Positions 31,196 through 40,379 are shown, counted from the stretch's first letter. The stretch is 64,000 nt of DNA from Paraburkholderia adhaesiva (GCF_021390575.1 NZ_JAJEJQ010000003.1:736001-800000); one strand, 5' to 3'. Made by a program: numbers and translations. The notes: generated from the sequence alone by a model not told the origin.

Positions 31196-33300
31196 AACTG
31201 TCACCTCTTCACCAATCATGGCTCGACGCTGTGCTCGTCGTAGCCCGTCATTACCGGCTTGGCGTTTCGGAAGAAAATGTCCGGATCACGCTTGCATGGG
31301 AGCACGACGCGCCCTTCGAGCAGTTACTCGCGCATATGGCGAGACAGGCGGGCCTCGCCCTGCGGCTGGTTGATCCTGGCGAGGTCAGGTTCGACGTCTG
31401 GCAACTGCCGCTCGTCGTTGAACTGGACGACGACGCGGTATGTGTCGTGAAATCGTCGGATGGAAAAGGTCGTTTCTCTGTGCAGATGAGCGGCGACAAG
31501 GGTCTTGAGTCCGAACTCCGTGCGGACCAGATCGACGGCCGCGTGAAGCGTATTGCGATCCTGCGGCCACAGCAGTCGGTGCCCGACGTCCGGGTTGATG
31601 ACTACATCAAGCCATACCGGCCCAACTGGTTCTGGTCCATTGCATTGAGGGAATGGCGTCGCTACGGCGACGTGATGGTCGCTTCGCTGTTCGCGAACAT
31701 CCTCGCACTTGCGGCGATGACATTTTCGATGCAGATCTACGACCGGGTGATTCCGGCACAGTCGGAACCGACGTTGTGGGTACTGTTCAGCGGCGTGATG
31801 CTGGCGATCGCATTCGAGTTTGTCTTGCGCCTTTCGCGCACGCACGTGTCGGATTTGGTGGGCAAGCGAGCGGACTTGAAGATAACCGATGTGGTGTTCG
31901 GGCACGCGCTGCGTATCCGCAACGACGCACGCTCGAAATCGACGGGCTCGTTCATCGCACAGATCCGAGAGCTCGAACAGGTTCGCGAGCTGTTGACGTC
32001 GACGACCGTCGGTGCGATGGCGGATTTGCCGTTTTTCCTGCTATTTCTCGTAGTGCTGTGGTTGGTGGGCGGAAAGATGGTGATCGTCGTGCTGGCTGCG
32101 GTGCCACTGCTGGTGATTCCGGGCCTGCTGGTCCAGAAGCCGCTCGAACGGCTATGCAACGAGGGCATGCGCGAATCGGCGCTGCGCAATGCGATGCTCG
32201 TCGAAGCGGTTCAGGGAATCGAGGATATCAAGCTGCTGCGCGCCGAGGCGCGTTTTCAGAACCAGTGGAACGAGGTGAACAGCGTATCCGCAAACATCAG
32301 CATGAAGCAGCGATTTCTGGTCAGCATGCTGATGACGTGGACCCAGGAAGTGCAGACCATTGTCTACGCGCTGGTGTTGCTGTGTGGGAGTTTCCTGGTG
32401 ATGAGCGGGGACATGACGACCGGCGCGCTGGTGGGTACATCGATTCTTTCGTCGCGGATGATCGCGCCGCTTGCACAGTTCTCCGCGATCTTTGCGCGCT
32501 GGCAGCAGGCGAAGGTCGCACGCAAAGGACTGGACGGGTTGATGGAGCGTCCGGTGGACCAGCCCGATCGCGAACAGATGGTGCATCGGCCATTGCTGGG
32601 CGGCAACTATGTTTTCGACGGTGCCGTATTCCAGTACAACCGGGAAGACAGTGCGCCAGCCTTGACGGTACCGAAGCTTCAGATCAGGGCGGGCGAAAAG
32701 ATCGCGGTGCTGGGCCGCATCGGTGCCGGGAAAACGACACTGCTGCATATGTTGGCAGGGCTGCATGTTCCGCAGGCGGGGAGTGTCACGCTTGACGGAG
32801 CTGAACTACGACTGATAGATCCGGCCGACGTGCGTCGCGACATGACAATGCTTTCGCAAGATGCTCATCTCTTCCACGGGACAATCCGCGAAAACCTGAT
32901 CATGGGCGCGCCGATGGCGACCGACGAGATGGCGCTTGACGCACTGCGTATGACGGGAGCGTTACCGTTCGTGCAAGCGCGTTCGAAAGGCCTGGATGAC
33001 CTGATTCTCGAAGGGGGTACCGGGCTGTCCGGCGGGCAGCGCCAGGCGTTGCTGCTCGCTCGCACGCTGCTATGTGATTCGCAGATCGTGCTGCTCGACG
33101 AACCGACGTCACATTACGACGACGGCAGCGAACGCGAAGTCATCGAGAACATGAAAAAGTGGCTTATGCGGCGGACGCTGGTGGTAGCCACTCATCGCAT
33201 GTCGGTGCTCGCGCTGGTCGACCGAATTATCGTGATAGATCGGGGGCGAATCGTGATGGATGGTTCGAAGGAAGAGGTCATAGGAGCGCTATCCCGATGA
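31192..33300 (+). CDS. Type I secretion ABC transporter (HlyB/LapB-like permease-ATPase)
   Basis: A 702-residue fused exporter. Residues 1-~125 form a C39-peptidase-like domain lacking the catalytic Cys (the only nearby Cys is in AVCVVKSSD), as in HlyB/LapB exporters that do not cleave a leader. Residues ~145-430 hold the membrane domain (for example SLFANILALAAMTFSMQIYDR, FFLLFLVVLWLVGG). Residues ~475-702 are the ATPase: Walker A GRIGAGKTT, signature LSGGQRQALLLA, Walker B IVLLDEPTS, H-loop VVATHRMS. It sits in the inner membrane and drives export of the adhesin encoded just upstream. It overlaps tolC and hlyD by four bases each. Confidence 0.95.
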   Translation: MKLSPLHQSWLDAVLVVARHYRLGVSEENVRITLAWEHDAPFEQLLAHMARQAGLALRLVDPGEVRFDVWQLPLVVELDDDAVCVVKSSDGKGRFSVQMSGDKGLESELRADQIDGRVKRIAILRPQQSVPDVRVDDYIKPYRPNWFWSIALREWRRYGDVMVASLFANILALAAMTFSMQIYDRVIPAQSEPTLWVLFSGVMLAIAFEFVLRLSRTHVSDLVGKRADLKITDVVFGHALRIRNDARSKSTGSFIAQIRELEQVRELLTSTTVGAMADLPFFLLFLVVLWLVGGKMVIVVLAAVPLLVIPGLLVQKPLERLCNEGMRESALRNAMLVEAVQGIEDIKLLRAEARFQNQWNEVNSVSANISMKQRFLVSMLMTWTQEVQTIVYALVLLCGSFLVMSGDMTTGALVGTSILSSRMIAPLAQFSAIFARWQQAKVARKGLDGLMERPVDQPDREQMVHRPLLGGNYVFDGAVFQYNREDSAPALTVPKLQIRAGEKIAVLGRIGAGKTTLLHMLAGLHVPQAGSVTLDGAELRLIDPADVRRDMTMLSQDAHLFHGTIRENLIMGAPMATDEMALDALRMTGALPFVQARSKGLDDLILEGGTGLSGGQRQALLLARTLLCDSQIVLLDEPTSHYDDGSEREVIENMKKWLMRRTLVVATHRMSVLALVDRIIVIDRGRIVMDGSKEEVIGALSR

Positions 33301-34616
33301 GCGAAGTTCATGTTGATGCAGACACGCGTACGAACACATCGTCGGCTGGACAGAAATTGCTGGGCCAGCCAGCCACGCACAAGGAGAAAGGCGGCGGCGG
33401 GCGCACACCGCCGCCGGTTTCGGACCCGAATGGGGGATCGGGCGATGCACGTTCATCGTTTCTCGGAACACCCGTCGAGCCTCCGTTGCCGAAATCATCG
33501 TACGTCATACTGATCATTGCGGGGCTCGTTGCGGCCTTTCTTGTATGGGCAACCTGTTTCGACCTTGATGAGGTGTCGAATGGCTCGGGCAAGGTCATAC
33601 CAAGCTCGAAGGAGCAGGTGATCCAGTCACAGGATGGCGGGATTCTCGTGCAACTGCCGGTCAAGGAGGGAGATCTCGTTCAGGCCGGGCAGATGATCGC
33701 GCAGCTTGACCGCACACGTATGGAAGCAACGGTCCAGGAAAGCGTGTCAAAACTGCAGGCAGCCGAAGCGACATCGGCGCGCCTTTCTGCGGAGGTCAAC
33801 GGGACGACGCTTGAATTTCCACCGGACGTCGCGAAGAATGCGGATCTGGTGCGAAGCGAAACGGCGTTGTACCAGTCGCGCCAGAAATCGCTGTCGACTA
33901 CGCTGGCCGACCTGAGTAACGCGCTTTCGCTGGTGCGGCGGGAGTTGTCGATGACAGAGCCGCTGGTCGCGAAAGGTGCCGCAAGCGACGTGGAGGTGCT
34001 GAGACTCAGACGCCAGATTGCGGATCTGGAAAGCAAACGGAACGACGCACGCAACGACTATTACGTGAAATCCCGCGAAGAACTTGCGAAGGCGAACGCG
34101 GAAATCGAGGCACAGCGGTCGGTGACGCGTGGACGGGAGGACGTGTTGACAAGGCTAACGTTCACGTCGCCCGTGCGTGGCGTGGTGAAGGACATCGAGG
34201 TCACGACGCGTGGCGGGGTGATTCCGCCGAACGGCAAGCTGATGGAGATCGTTCCCGTTGACGAAAAACTTCTGGTAGAAGCGCGGATTTCACCTCGGGA
34301 CGTCGCGTTTATTCATCCAGGCCAGGACGCGACGGTAAAGGTGACCGCGTACGATTACTCGATTTACGGTGGCCTGCATGGCAAGGTAACGGTGATTTCG
34401 CCGGACACCATTCAGGACGAGGTAAAGCGCGACGTCTACTATTATCGAGTTTATATCCGCACGGATGCGGATCACCTGGTAAACAAGCGCGGTAAAGTGT
34501 TTCCTATCGTCCCAGGGATGATCACGACAGTGGACATCCATACCGGAAAGAAAACCATTCTCGACTATCTGATTAAACCGTTGAACCGTGGACGGGAAGC
34601 ACTACGCGAGCGATAA
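33297..34616 (+). CDS. HlyD-family membrane-fusion protein of the adhesin exporter
   Basis: A 439-residue protein. ATG 33297 overlaps the ABC stop (ATGA), which decides the start. The N-terminal ~70 residues are cytoplasmic and Gly/Pro-rich. One transmembrane segment follows (SYVILIIAGLVAAFLVWATCF). Then come the HlyD lipoyl-like half (GSGKVIPSSKEQVIQSQDGGI, with VKEGDLVQAGQ), a periplasmic coiled coil (~150-290), and the C-terminal beta-barrel (LTFTSPVRGVVKDIEV, PGMITTVDIHTGKKTILDYL). It links the ABC transporter to TolC across the periplasm. Last gene of the operon; a hairpin follows at 34633. Confidence 0.95.
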   Translation: MSEVHVDADTRTNTSSAGQKLLGQPATHKEKGGGGRTPPPVSDPNGGSGDARSSFLGTPVEPPLPKSSYVILIIAGLVAAFLVWATCFDLDEVSNGSGKVIPSSKEQVIQSQDGGILVQLPVKEGDLVQAGQMIAQLDRTRMEATVQESVSKLQAAEATSARLSAEVNGTTLEFPPDVAKNADLVRSETALYQSRQKSLSTTLADLSNALSLVRRELSMTEPLVAKGAASDVEVLRLRRQIADLESKRNDARNDYYVKSREELAKANAEIEAQRSVTRGREDVLTRLTFTSPVRGVVKDIEVTTRGGVIPPNGKLMEIVPVDEKLLVEARISPRDVAFIHPGQDATVKVTAYDYSIYGGLHGKVTVISPDTIQDEVKRDVYYYRVYIRTDADHLVNKRGKVFPIVPGMITTVDIHTGKKTILDYLIKPLNRGREALRER

Positions 34617-34632
34617 GTGCAGGATCAGTTAA

Positions 34633-34670
34633 CGGTGTCCGTGCGGTGAAGTCTGCCGCTCCGGACACCG
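34633..34670 (+). terminator. Hairpin downstream of the type I secretion operon
   Basis: A perfect 9-bp outer stem (cggtgtccg at 34633-34641, cggacaccg at 34662-34670) with a nested gcgg/ccgc pair inside, 16 bases after the hlyD stop. A T-rich tract is lacking, so function as an intrinsic terminator is uncertain. Confidence 0.55.
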
Positions 34671-35034
34671 CTTCCACTCCCAAAAAACCGTATCCCGCAT
34701 CCGTGCACGTCTGAGCGCTCATCCCGCAGCAGGTTGGGGGGCGAGCCACTCAATTTCCGGTCGGATAATTGATCTTCCGCAGGGCGTCACCGCGTTTCGT
34801 CATCGTGACTGGTGACTTTCTGATTCGTCAAATTGCAGTGCGCCGGATAACCGTTTCGCGCGTGATTTATTCATGCTGAAACAGGAGAGTCACGCAAATT
34901 TATCGCGTTTTTCACGCCATTATCTGAGGATTATAATGCTGATCAAATTGCATTGCGATTTGAAACGGCTTGGAACTAAGTTATTAATTTCGGAATACAT
35001 GAGTTATCTGTGAGCTGAAAACTGTATAACCAGT
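34671..35034. promoter_or_regulatory. Intergenic, AT-rich region upstream of the TerC remnant
   Basis: About 360 bases without a gene. It becomes AT-rich after ~34850. It contains the second copy (34946-34963) of the 18-base element seen upstream of the adhesin, plus a TATAAT at ~34932. This is consistent with a promoter region but not proven. Confidence 0.4.
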
Positions 35035-35406
35035 GTGGCCTTAATGACTTTCGTTTCCGTGATCGACTGGAGTGCGATTCTCAAGATCGTCGTGCTCGAC
35101 ATCATGCTCGGCGTTGACAACACCATCGTAATTGCTCTCGCGTGCGCCGCATTGCCCGCAGTTCTTCGGCTTCGTGCCCTCCTGCTCGGAACACTCGGCG
35201 CGGATGTGCTGCGAGGCGTACTGCTCGCTGCCGCGAACTACGTGATGGATATCCCCTATCTCAAGATCACCGCTGGCGCGTATCTCCTCTACATCGGCTA
35301 CAAATTACTCGTTGCAGGCAACGACGACAATCCGACCGTCGAGCAGCACGACACGGTACTGGCGTCAATCTGGACGATCATTGACTTCCGTTGTTGCCGG
35401 TTGTAA
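35035..35406 (+). pseudogene. TerC-family membrane protein, truncated
   Basis: The frame (GTG 35035 or ATG 35044) encodes about 120 residues matching the N-terminal half of TerC/YjbE proteins: ILKIVVLDIMLGVDNTIVIAL with the family's LGVDN/LSGDN acidic motif, then LLLGTLGADVLRGVLLA and YLKITAGAYLLYIGYKLLV. Three hydrophobic helices are visible. Full-length proteins have ~210-240 residues with a second DN-containing half, which is missing: the frame departs from homology after LASIWTI and stops at TAA. No continuation was found in other frames nearby, so this is a truncation rather than a simple frameshift. Confidence 0.75.
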
Positions 35407-36349
35407 TGCATGACATAGGCAAGATGCACCCGTAAATCGCACGGCATGATCCTCGTGCCGCGACAGGTGCTGCTGCTTCGTAGCGCGTATCGCGTGCGAA
35501 AAGCTACCCGAAACACCATCAGCCCATCCTCGCACCGACGTGGGATCTACCGTGAACGATCCCGAAACGGATACCGCCATAGGCAAGCCGCCCCGCGTGA
35601 CGCCTGATGACCAGGAGGCGCTGTGCCGCGAGGAACCTCTCTGTATGTCCGGTGCGGGTGATTAACTTACCCGTCCGGGAAAGCGGAGGAAGGCCAATCG
35701 CAAACGCGACAACCGTCATGGCGGATTCGGACGATTCACGCGTCTGCAGTTGGGGCAGCGGCGTGCCGTCGCCCGGACCGATGAGGAATAAGCGTGCGGG
35801 GCTCGTGCCAATACGAGCGCAAACGTGGGCTTCGCCGGATTCGACCCACTTCATAAGCAGCACTAGCACGCCCTGAGCGCGTGCGTGGAGTACCTCCGCT
35901 ATCTGTGCCGCCGTGCGGGCGAGACCGCCCTTCATCAGTGCACGTATCAGGTCGGAGAGCGTTTTCGGTTCACTGATCGCGCCTCCCTGTCTGCTCGCGC
36001 ATTTTGCCGCCCGCCATTGCGTTGCTCTCCGGGTAGCCGCGATTATCCAGAGCCTCGTTTGCCCGCCAGCTACGTACTGCCGTGACCTCGTGGGCCTGCG
36101 CTTCAGTGCGCACGGTGTCGAGGCGTACGCGGAAGCAGTTCAGGTTCGGCAGCAGGCTCGGCTTGTGCGGTGCAAGCCATGGGTGCAGCACGCCGATGCG
36201 CGCGTCGCCTGCGGCACGGTCGATCTAGGTCAGAGTTTTCTATCCTCTCTTAGCCACCTGTGTGAACTCGGTGGTCGTATCCCCGGTCAATCCCGAATTC
36301 AAGTGCGGCCCGAAAGGCGGCCGCGCGTTTAACTACCAAAGGAGAAACA
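35407..36349. other. No confidently supported gene
   Basis: About 940 bases of high-GC DNA in which every long frame looks accidental. The best candidate is minus-strand 35519-35935 and its upstream extension (LSDLIRALMKGG, then RTAAQIAEVLHARAQGVLVLLM), which vaguely recalls the start of ExoD-like proteins but soon loses any family character. The stretch probably represents decayed genes. A strong Shine-Dalgarno (AAAGGAGAAAC) at 36337-36347 belongs to the lipoprotein gene that follows. Confidence 0.5.
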
Positions 36350-36538
36350 ATGAGGAAACTCGTGACGCTTGCGACATGTGTTGCGCTAGCTGCCTTGCTG
36401 GGTGGCTGTTTGTGGTGGCCTCCAGTCGGTGGGCCGGGTGGTGGACCAGGCGGCCCGGGCGGAGGTCCGGGCGGCTACGGTGGAGGTCCAGGTCCACGCG
36501 GCGAAATCATGGTTCCCCATGCGACGCGGATTGCCTGA
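36350..36538 (+). CDS. Small Gly/Pro-rich lipoprotein, 62 residues
   Basis: A strong Shine-Dalgarno (AAAGGAG) precedes the ATG by 6 bases. The protein has a lipoprotein signal peptide (MRKLVTLATCVALAALLGGC) with a lipobox ending at Cys20. It continues with LWWPPVGG and a low-complexity run of GGPGG-type repeats, then ends GEIMVPHATRIA. Lipidation at Cys20 and outer-membrane attachment are expected, since the residue after Cys is Leu and not Asp. Similar tiny glycine-rich lipoproteins exist in Burkholderia; their function is unknown. The repeat-like GGCCCGGGCGG DNA could vary in length. Confidence 0.75.
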   Translation: MRKLVTLATCVALAALLGGCLWWPPVGGPGGGPGGPGGGPGGYGGGPGPRGEIMVPHATRIA

Positions 36539-36675
36539 CCGGGCGTTCTGAGTTCGGCGGACGTACCGCCGTGAGCGCGTTTGGTCCGGAGAGTTGCGCC
36601 AAGCTCACCGCGAGCAAAAGGACGGGGCTTGTCTTTTCCAATTCTGTCGCCCCTGAATCGTTCGATTGGAACGAA

Positions 36676-36700
36676 AACGCCAGCCATGGTGGCTGGCGTT
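36676..36700 (-). terminator. Intrinsic terminator, probably for ppk2
   Basis: A perfect 11-bp stem (arms 36676-36686 and 36690-36700, 3-base loop) is followed on the minus strand by TTCG after a GTTTT run. It lies ~225 bases downstream of the ppk2 stop and may also stop transcription from the lipoprotein gene on the plus strand. Confidence 0.7.
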
Positions 36701-36925
36701 CGTGGCGGTCTTTCCCGACTGCCAGTTCGCGATGCGATGCACCGGTATTTCCGGCACCGGCCCCGGCGCGGGCGAATTATCAACGGTCGCACTTGCAGGC
36801 GTCGTGGTGCGGATAATAGCGCACGCGTATGAGCTCGCAGGACCACAACGCAGGACATCGTTTTCGGCGAGAACACCGGATTCGACGCGTCCCACACAGT
36901 CGGTCCCGTGGCGCCACGGCGCGAA

Positions 36926-38071
36926 CTAGAGTGCCCGTCCCACGATCAAGGGGTCCACAACACCGATCACGTCTGGATCGCGGTTCACATAGGGCAGCCT
37001 GTGCAGAACAAAGCGCATGGCGTTCAGGCGCGCACGCTTCTTGCAATCGGAACGGATAACAGTCCACGGTGCGTCGGCAGTATCCGTTCGCGCGAACATC
37101 GCCTCCTTCGCCTGCGTGTACTCATCCCACTTGTCGAGCGACGCGAGATCAACCGGGCTCAGCTTCCATTGCTTGAGCGGATGCACCTTGCGCTCCTTGA
37201 AGCGGCGGCGCTGCTCGGCGCGGCTCACCGAGAACCAGAACTTGATCACGTGGATGCCACTGCGGATCAACTGGCGCTCGAATTCGGGAGCCTGCTGCAC
37301 GAAATCGGCATATTCCTCCGGCGTGCAAAACCCCATCACACGCTCGACGCCGGCGCGGTTGTACCAGGATCGATCGAACAGCACGATCTCGCCTGCCGAC
37401 GGCAGATGCTGCACATAGCGCTGGAAATACCACTGACCGCGTTCGACTTCGCTAGGTTTTTCGAGCGCCACGACACGCGCGCCGCGCGGGTTCAGATGCT
37501 CCATGAAGCGCTTGATCGTGCCACCCTTGCCGGCCGCGTCGCGTCCCTCGAAGAGGATCACCACGCGCTGCCCGGTTTCGCGCACCCACGCCTGGAGCTT
37601 GAGCAACTCGACCTGCAGCCGGTACTTCTGCCGCTCGTAATTGCGGCGCGACATCAGGTTGCGATACGGATACGCGCCTTCTCGCCATCCTCCAGCGAGT
37701 TCCTCGTCCGGATGCCGCTCCTTGCCCGATGCCCAGTTTGCCGGACTGCCTTCCAGCAAGGCGCTACGCAACGCGTGGACTTCATCGGGCGACAGACCGT
37801 CCATCAGGGCCTTCACCGTCTGGAGTAGCGTCTCACCATCTTCCGATGTCTGCATTTCGAGCACCGCCTGCATGGTGTTGACGAGCTGCGCGTTGGCGCT
37901 GTCGATTGCCTGCCCGGTCTGTGATAGTTCGGCGGATCTCGGCGTAAAGCCCGGCGTCACGTCGCCACGCGACACACGGCGCAGGCCTTTCTTCTGTGCG
38001 GCGTGCAATGTCGCCTCTGTTACGTTTGCGTTTGTATCGTCGTACTGTGCCATTAACTTCCTCAACTCCAT
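36926..38071 (-). CDS. ppk2: Polyphosphate kinase 2 family protein
   Basis: A 381-residue protein. After an N-terminal extension of ~120 residues comes the PPK2 P-loop kinase domain: RQKYRLQVELLKLQAWV, Walker A FEGRDAAGKGGTIKRF, LNPRGARVVALEKPSEVERGQ, YFQRYVQHLPSAGEIVLFDRS with Walker B DRSWYNRAGVERVMGF, lid-type KFWFSVSRAEQRRRFKERK, and DDK-like LDKWDEYTQAKEAMFARTD. PPK2 enzymes transfer phosphate between polyphosphate and nucleoside di- or monophosphates. It is cytosolic. ATG 38071 gives the longest reading and ATG 38053 is an alternative. It lies 65 bp downstream of the ydcH remnant on the same strand and may share its transcript. Confidence 0.93.
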   Translation of the reverse strand: MELRKLMAQYDDTNANVTEATLHAAQKKGLRRVSRGDVTPGFTPRSAELSQTGQAIDSANAQLVNTMQAVLEMQTSEDGETLLQTVKALMDGLSPDEVHALRSALLEGSPANWASGKERHPDEELAGGWREGAYPYRNLMSRRNYERQKYRLQVELLKLQAWVRETGQRVVILFEGRDAAGKGGTIKRFMEHLNPRGARVVALEKPSEVERGQWYFQRYVQHLPSAGEIVLFDRSWYNRAGVERVMGFCTPEEYADFVQQAPEFERQLIRSGIHVIKFWFSVSRAEQRRRFKERKVHPLKQWKLSPVDLASLDKWDEYTQAKEAMFARTDTADAPWTVIRSDCKKRARLNAMRFVLHRLPYVNRDPDVIGVVDPLIVGRAL

Positions 38072-38136
38072 CTGGCTTGGACTCTCCGTGATCCACCAAA
38101 CAGATCACATGTCCATCCGAATCTCGCGGCTATGCG

Positions 38137-38357
38137 TCAGGCGGTGTTTTCTGCCTTCCTGAGGATAGCGTACAGGCTGTCCTTGAGCCGCAGCTTTTCC
38201 TTCTTGCGCGCCTCAATGCAGAGCTTGCATTCAGGGATCACGCCCGTTTCCATGTTGTGGATCTGATGATCCAGTTCGCTATGCCGTTCGAAAATCCGGG
38301 CAAGTGAGCATCCTCGTTTTTCAGACGGGAGATCAGATTGCGATACTCGGGAAACAT
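38137..38357 (-). pseudogene. YdcH/DUF465-family small protein, frameshifted
   Basis: The minus-strand ATG at 38357 has a good Shine-Dalgarno (GAGGAAG) and starts MFPEYRNLISRLKNEDAH. Homology then jumps frame to ARIFERHSELDHQIHNMETG and ECKLCIEARKKEKLRLKDSL, ending AILRKAENTA at TGA 38137-38139. Family members read ...NEDAHFARIFERHNELD..., so a single base is missing around 38299-38305 (TTGCCCGG where TTCGCCCGG is expected). The result is either a recent pseudogene or a sequencing error in this assembly. Intact, it would be a ~73-residue coiled-coil-like protein. Confidence 0.8.
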
Positions 38358-39533
38358 GGCACTTCCTCACGCGGTGACAATAATCTACCAGATCCATTCC
38401 CTCACCACGTTGAAGCTTCGCAAGTCATGCGTGAAGTCGATCACTGGGTCATTTAGCCGCGCAGGCTTTAGCAGATTGTTGAGAATCCCCTCATGCATCC
38501 AGCATCTATAGTCGACTCCTATCGACACTCCGCACTATTGGCGAGTGGCCCTTTGTAGCCCTTCGGCAAGCCTTCCACTTGGAAGTTTGCTTGAAATTTC
38601 CGAGTGGCAGACACAACGCGGGTGAACAGCTCGCTATCAGTTTGGAGGTTAAATGCCCTGTTGTCCCTGATTTCCACTGGGCCAGCATGACTGTTTGATG
38701 GCATGACGAGAAAGACAAGGAGCCTACCTGTTATGTCACGACCAATGCGGCCGGCGTATACGATCCTGGCTATATCTTTCGCATTGAACGACTGCCAATG
38801 AAATCGCGTGCTCGCGCCCTTCACGCGTATGCTGTGCGCAGCAGTGGGCTGGCTGATGATTTTGCTTCAGGTGCTGGCGTGGCGCGTGGCGCTGGCGCTG
38901 ATCCAGTTTCGCGGTCTATGGAACCTCGCGGGACTGATCTGGCTAGGGTACGAGAACGTGTGGCCTGGCGAGCCTGTCATTACTGCGGGATTCTGCCTTG
39001 TTGTCCTCGGCTTGATGTTCTTCAAGCAGCCGCTCGTAACGCACAGGAGCGCCGGGACATGAACTGGAAATCGATTCTTGCTTCATCGCCCTGAAGACCG
39101 GGGCTTGCAGCGCATCAAATCAAGCCCTCGATCCAAAGGCAGGTCGCCGATGTGTGCTTGCACTCTGAATGATTGCCTGGGCACTGCGCACGATCTGGAT
39201 AGACTCGAGCGTAAAGGCATCGACGATGGACAGGCAGACAGTCTGCTGCATTGCAGTAGCCGTGTATGTCGCGTTTTGGTTCGCGTTCAATTTGGGGGCA
39301 CCGCAGGAATAGAATTGATTGGGGGAGAAGTTTCGGAAAACTTAACACCCTTGTCGCCCCTCTCACATATTGAGCGAAGAAAAAGTGGCCGCCTTGTGGG
39401 CGGCCTAAGTCTTCTGTGGAGGTTTGAGTCCAACCCCGACATCAGTAATGTCGGTACGATGAAGTGTAGCGCTGTTTGTGATGTCAGCGAACCGTGATTA
39501 AACATTGTTAACGATCCGCCGAGCCCAACGTAA
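38358..39533. other. Poorly coding stretch, no firm gene
   Basis: About 1.2 kb. Candidate frames are minus 38519-38824 (101 codons, GTG start) and plus 38808-39062 (84 codons, two hydrophobic segments such as GWLMILLQVLAWRVALALI and ITAGFCLVVLGLMFF). The second could be a small membrane protein, but neither has a convincing Shine-Dalgarno or a family I recognise. The rest shows no coding signal. Confidence 0.4.
39381..39405 (-). terminator. Intrinsic terminator-like hairpin, minus-strand polarity
   Basis: A 7-bp GC stem (39387-39393 and 39399-39405, loop 39394-39398) followed on the minus strand by ACTTTTTCTT. This is the classic layout of a rho-independent terminator for leftward transcription. 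No intact leftward gene ends just before it; it may be a relic or stop read-through from the T6SS operon ~1 kb away. Confidence 0.55.
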
Positions 39534-39765
39534 GAGGTCATCGATCGGGTGCGTGTTGATCAGGCCAACCAGCTGCGCCATGACCGGCCAGCGCGCAAGG
39601 TCCTGAAGTCCAACCGCTGGCTGCTGCTGCGCAACCGCCACAACCTGAAACCCGAGCAGTCAGTGCAGTTGAGGGAACTGCTGGCCGCCAATCAGCCGTT
39701 GTTATGCGTATACGTGCTGCGCGACGAACTGAAACGGCTCTGGTTCTACCGAAGGTCGCATATGG
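39534..39765 (+). pseudogene. ISL3-family transposase fragment
   Basis: The frame reads VIDRVRVDQANQLRHD, ARKVLKSNRWLLLRNRHNLKP, then VQLRELLAANQPLLCVYVLRD and ELKRLWFYR. This matches the middle of ISL3-type DDE transposases (KGSRWLLLRN.EN, L..LL..N..L...Y.LK..L..LW). Both ends of the gene are missing. The reading frame then runs into unrelated zinc-ribbon-like sequence. Confidence 0.75.
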
Positions 39766-39779
39766 GAGGCCGCGCCTGC

Positions 39780-39945
39780 GGGCCTTCGAACCAGCGGCTC
39801 GTGGTGCCCGCAGTGCGCCTTCGAAAAGATGCGGCTGAAGATTGGGGACATGCAGGCCATCGCACACGGGCGAGTGCCTGTCGGAACGCTATGTCAACAA
39901 CGAAACGAAACTGCGCTGGCGCTGCCTGAAGGGACACGAGTGAGC
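39780..39945 (+). pseudogene. Zinc-ribbon repeat-protein fragment, frameshifted
   Basis: One frame gives GSWCPQCAFEKMRLKIGDMQA; after a shift, another gives GECLSERYVNNETKLRWRCLK followed by GHE. The pattern WCP.CA....L.I..MQ.IA...GG.CLS..YVN..TKL.W.C..GH.W belongs to treble-clef or zinc-ribbon repeat proteins that are common in mobile regions. A stop codon replaces the final Trp. Only about one and a half repeat units remain. Confidence 0.6.
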
Positions 39946-39979
39946 GCTTAACGCCGAACGGTCAACGCCGATCAAGGTC

Positions 39980-40189
39980 CGGTAGAACAAGTATCTGAAC
40001 AACATCATCGAGCAGGACCACCGAGGCATCAAACGCATCATCAAACGGATGATGGGATTCAAGGATTTCCGGTGCGCGCGCATTATTCTGTCCGGCATCG
40101 AGATTATCCATATGATCCGAAAGGGGCAGATGCGGATTGATGGCATCGATACAACTGCTGCCGTTCAATTCTATTCTCTCGCGAAGTAA
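39980..40189 (+). pseudogene. IS6-family transposase, C-terminal fragment
   Basis: The frame reads KYLNNIIEQDHRGIKR, MMGFKDFRCARIILSGIE and IIHMIRKGQMRIDGID, ending with TAA at 40187-40189. NNIIEQDHR.IKR with the catalytic Glu and F..ARI.L.GIE..HMI.KGQ is the conserved end of IS6/IS26-type DDE transposases. The N-terminal two thirds are missing. It lies directly beside the zinc-ribbon and ISL3 fragments. Confidence 0.85.
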
Positions 40190-40379
40190 GCAGTCCTGCT
40201 TATTGCGTGATTTTGCTCATCCCCTCTTCGTTATCGCGACACAGCCATTTTTTTCGTTATGGTTTTCTCTTTGACGTAGTTACAATTTCTGCATTAGAAA
40301 AATCAGGATTTGGGAGAGAGACACGTTTTCCTGTGTCAGGCGGATTTTTCCCACTTCCCATTTATTCCTTATGCCATGC

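Noticed and set aside
35519..35935. 138-codon minus-strand frame with a faint ExoD-like start
   Set aside because: Resemblance is limited to about 40 residues and lost afterwards; no ribosome-binding site; codon pattern not convincing.
38808..39062. 84-codon frame with two hydrophobic stretches
   Set aside because: Could be a small membrane protein, but there is no ribosome-binding site or family match; left in the description of the region only.
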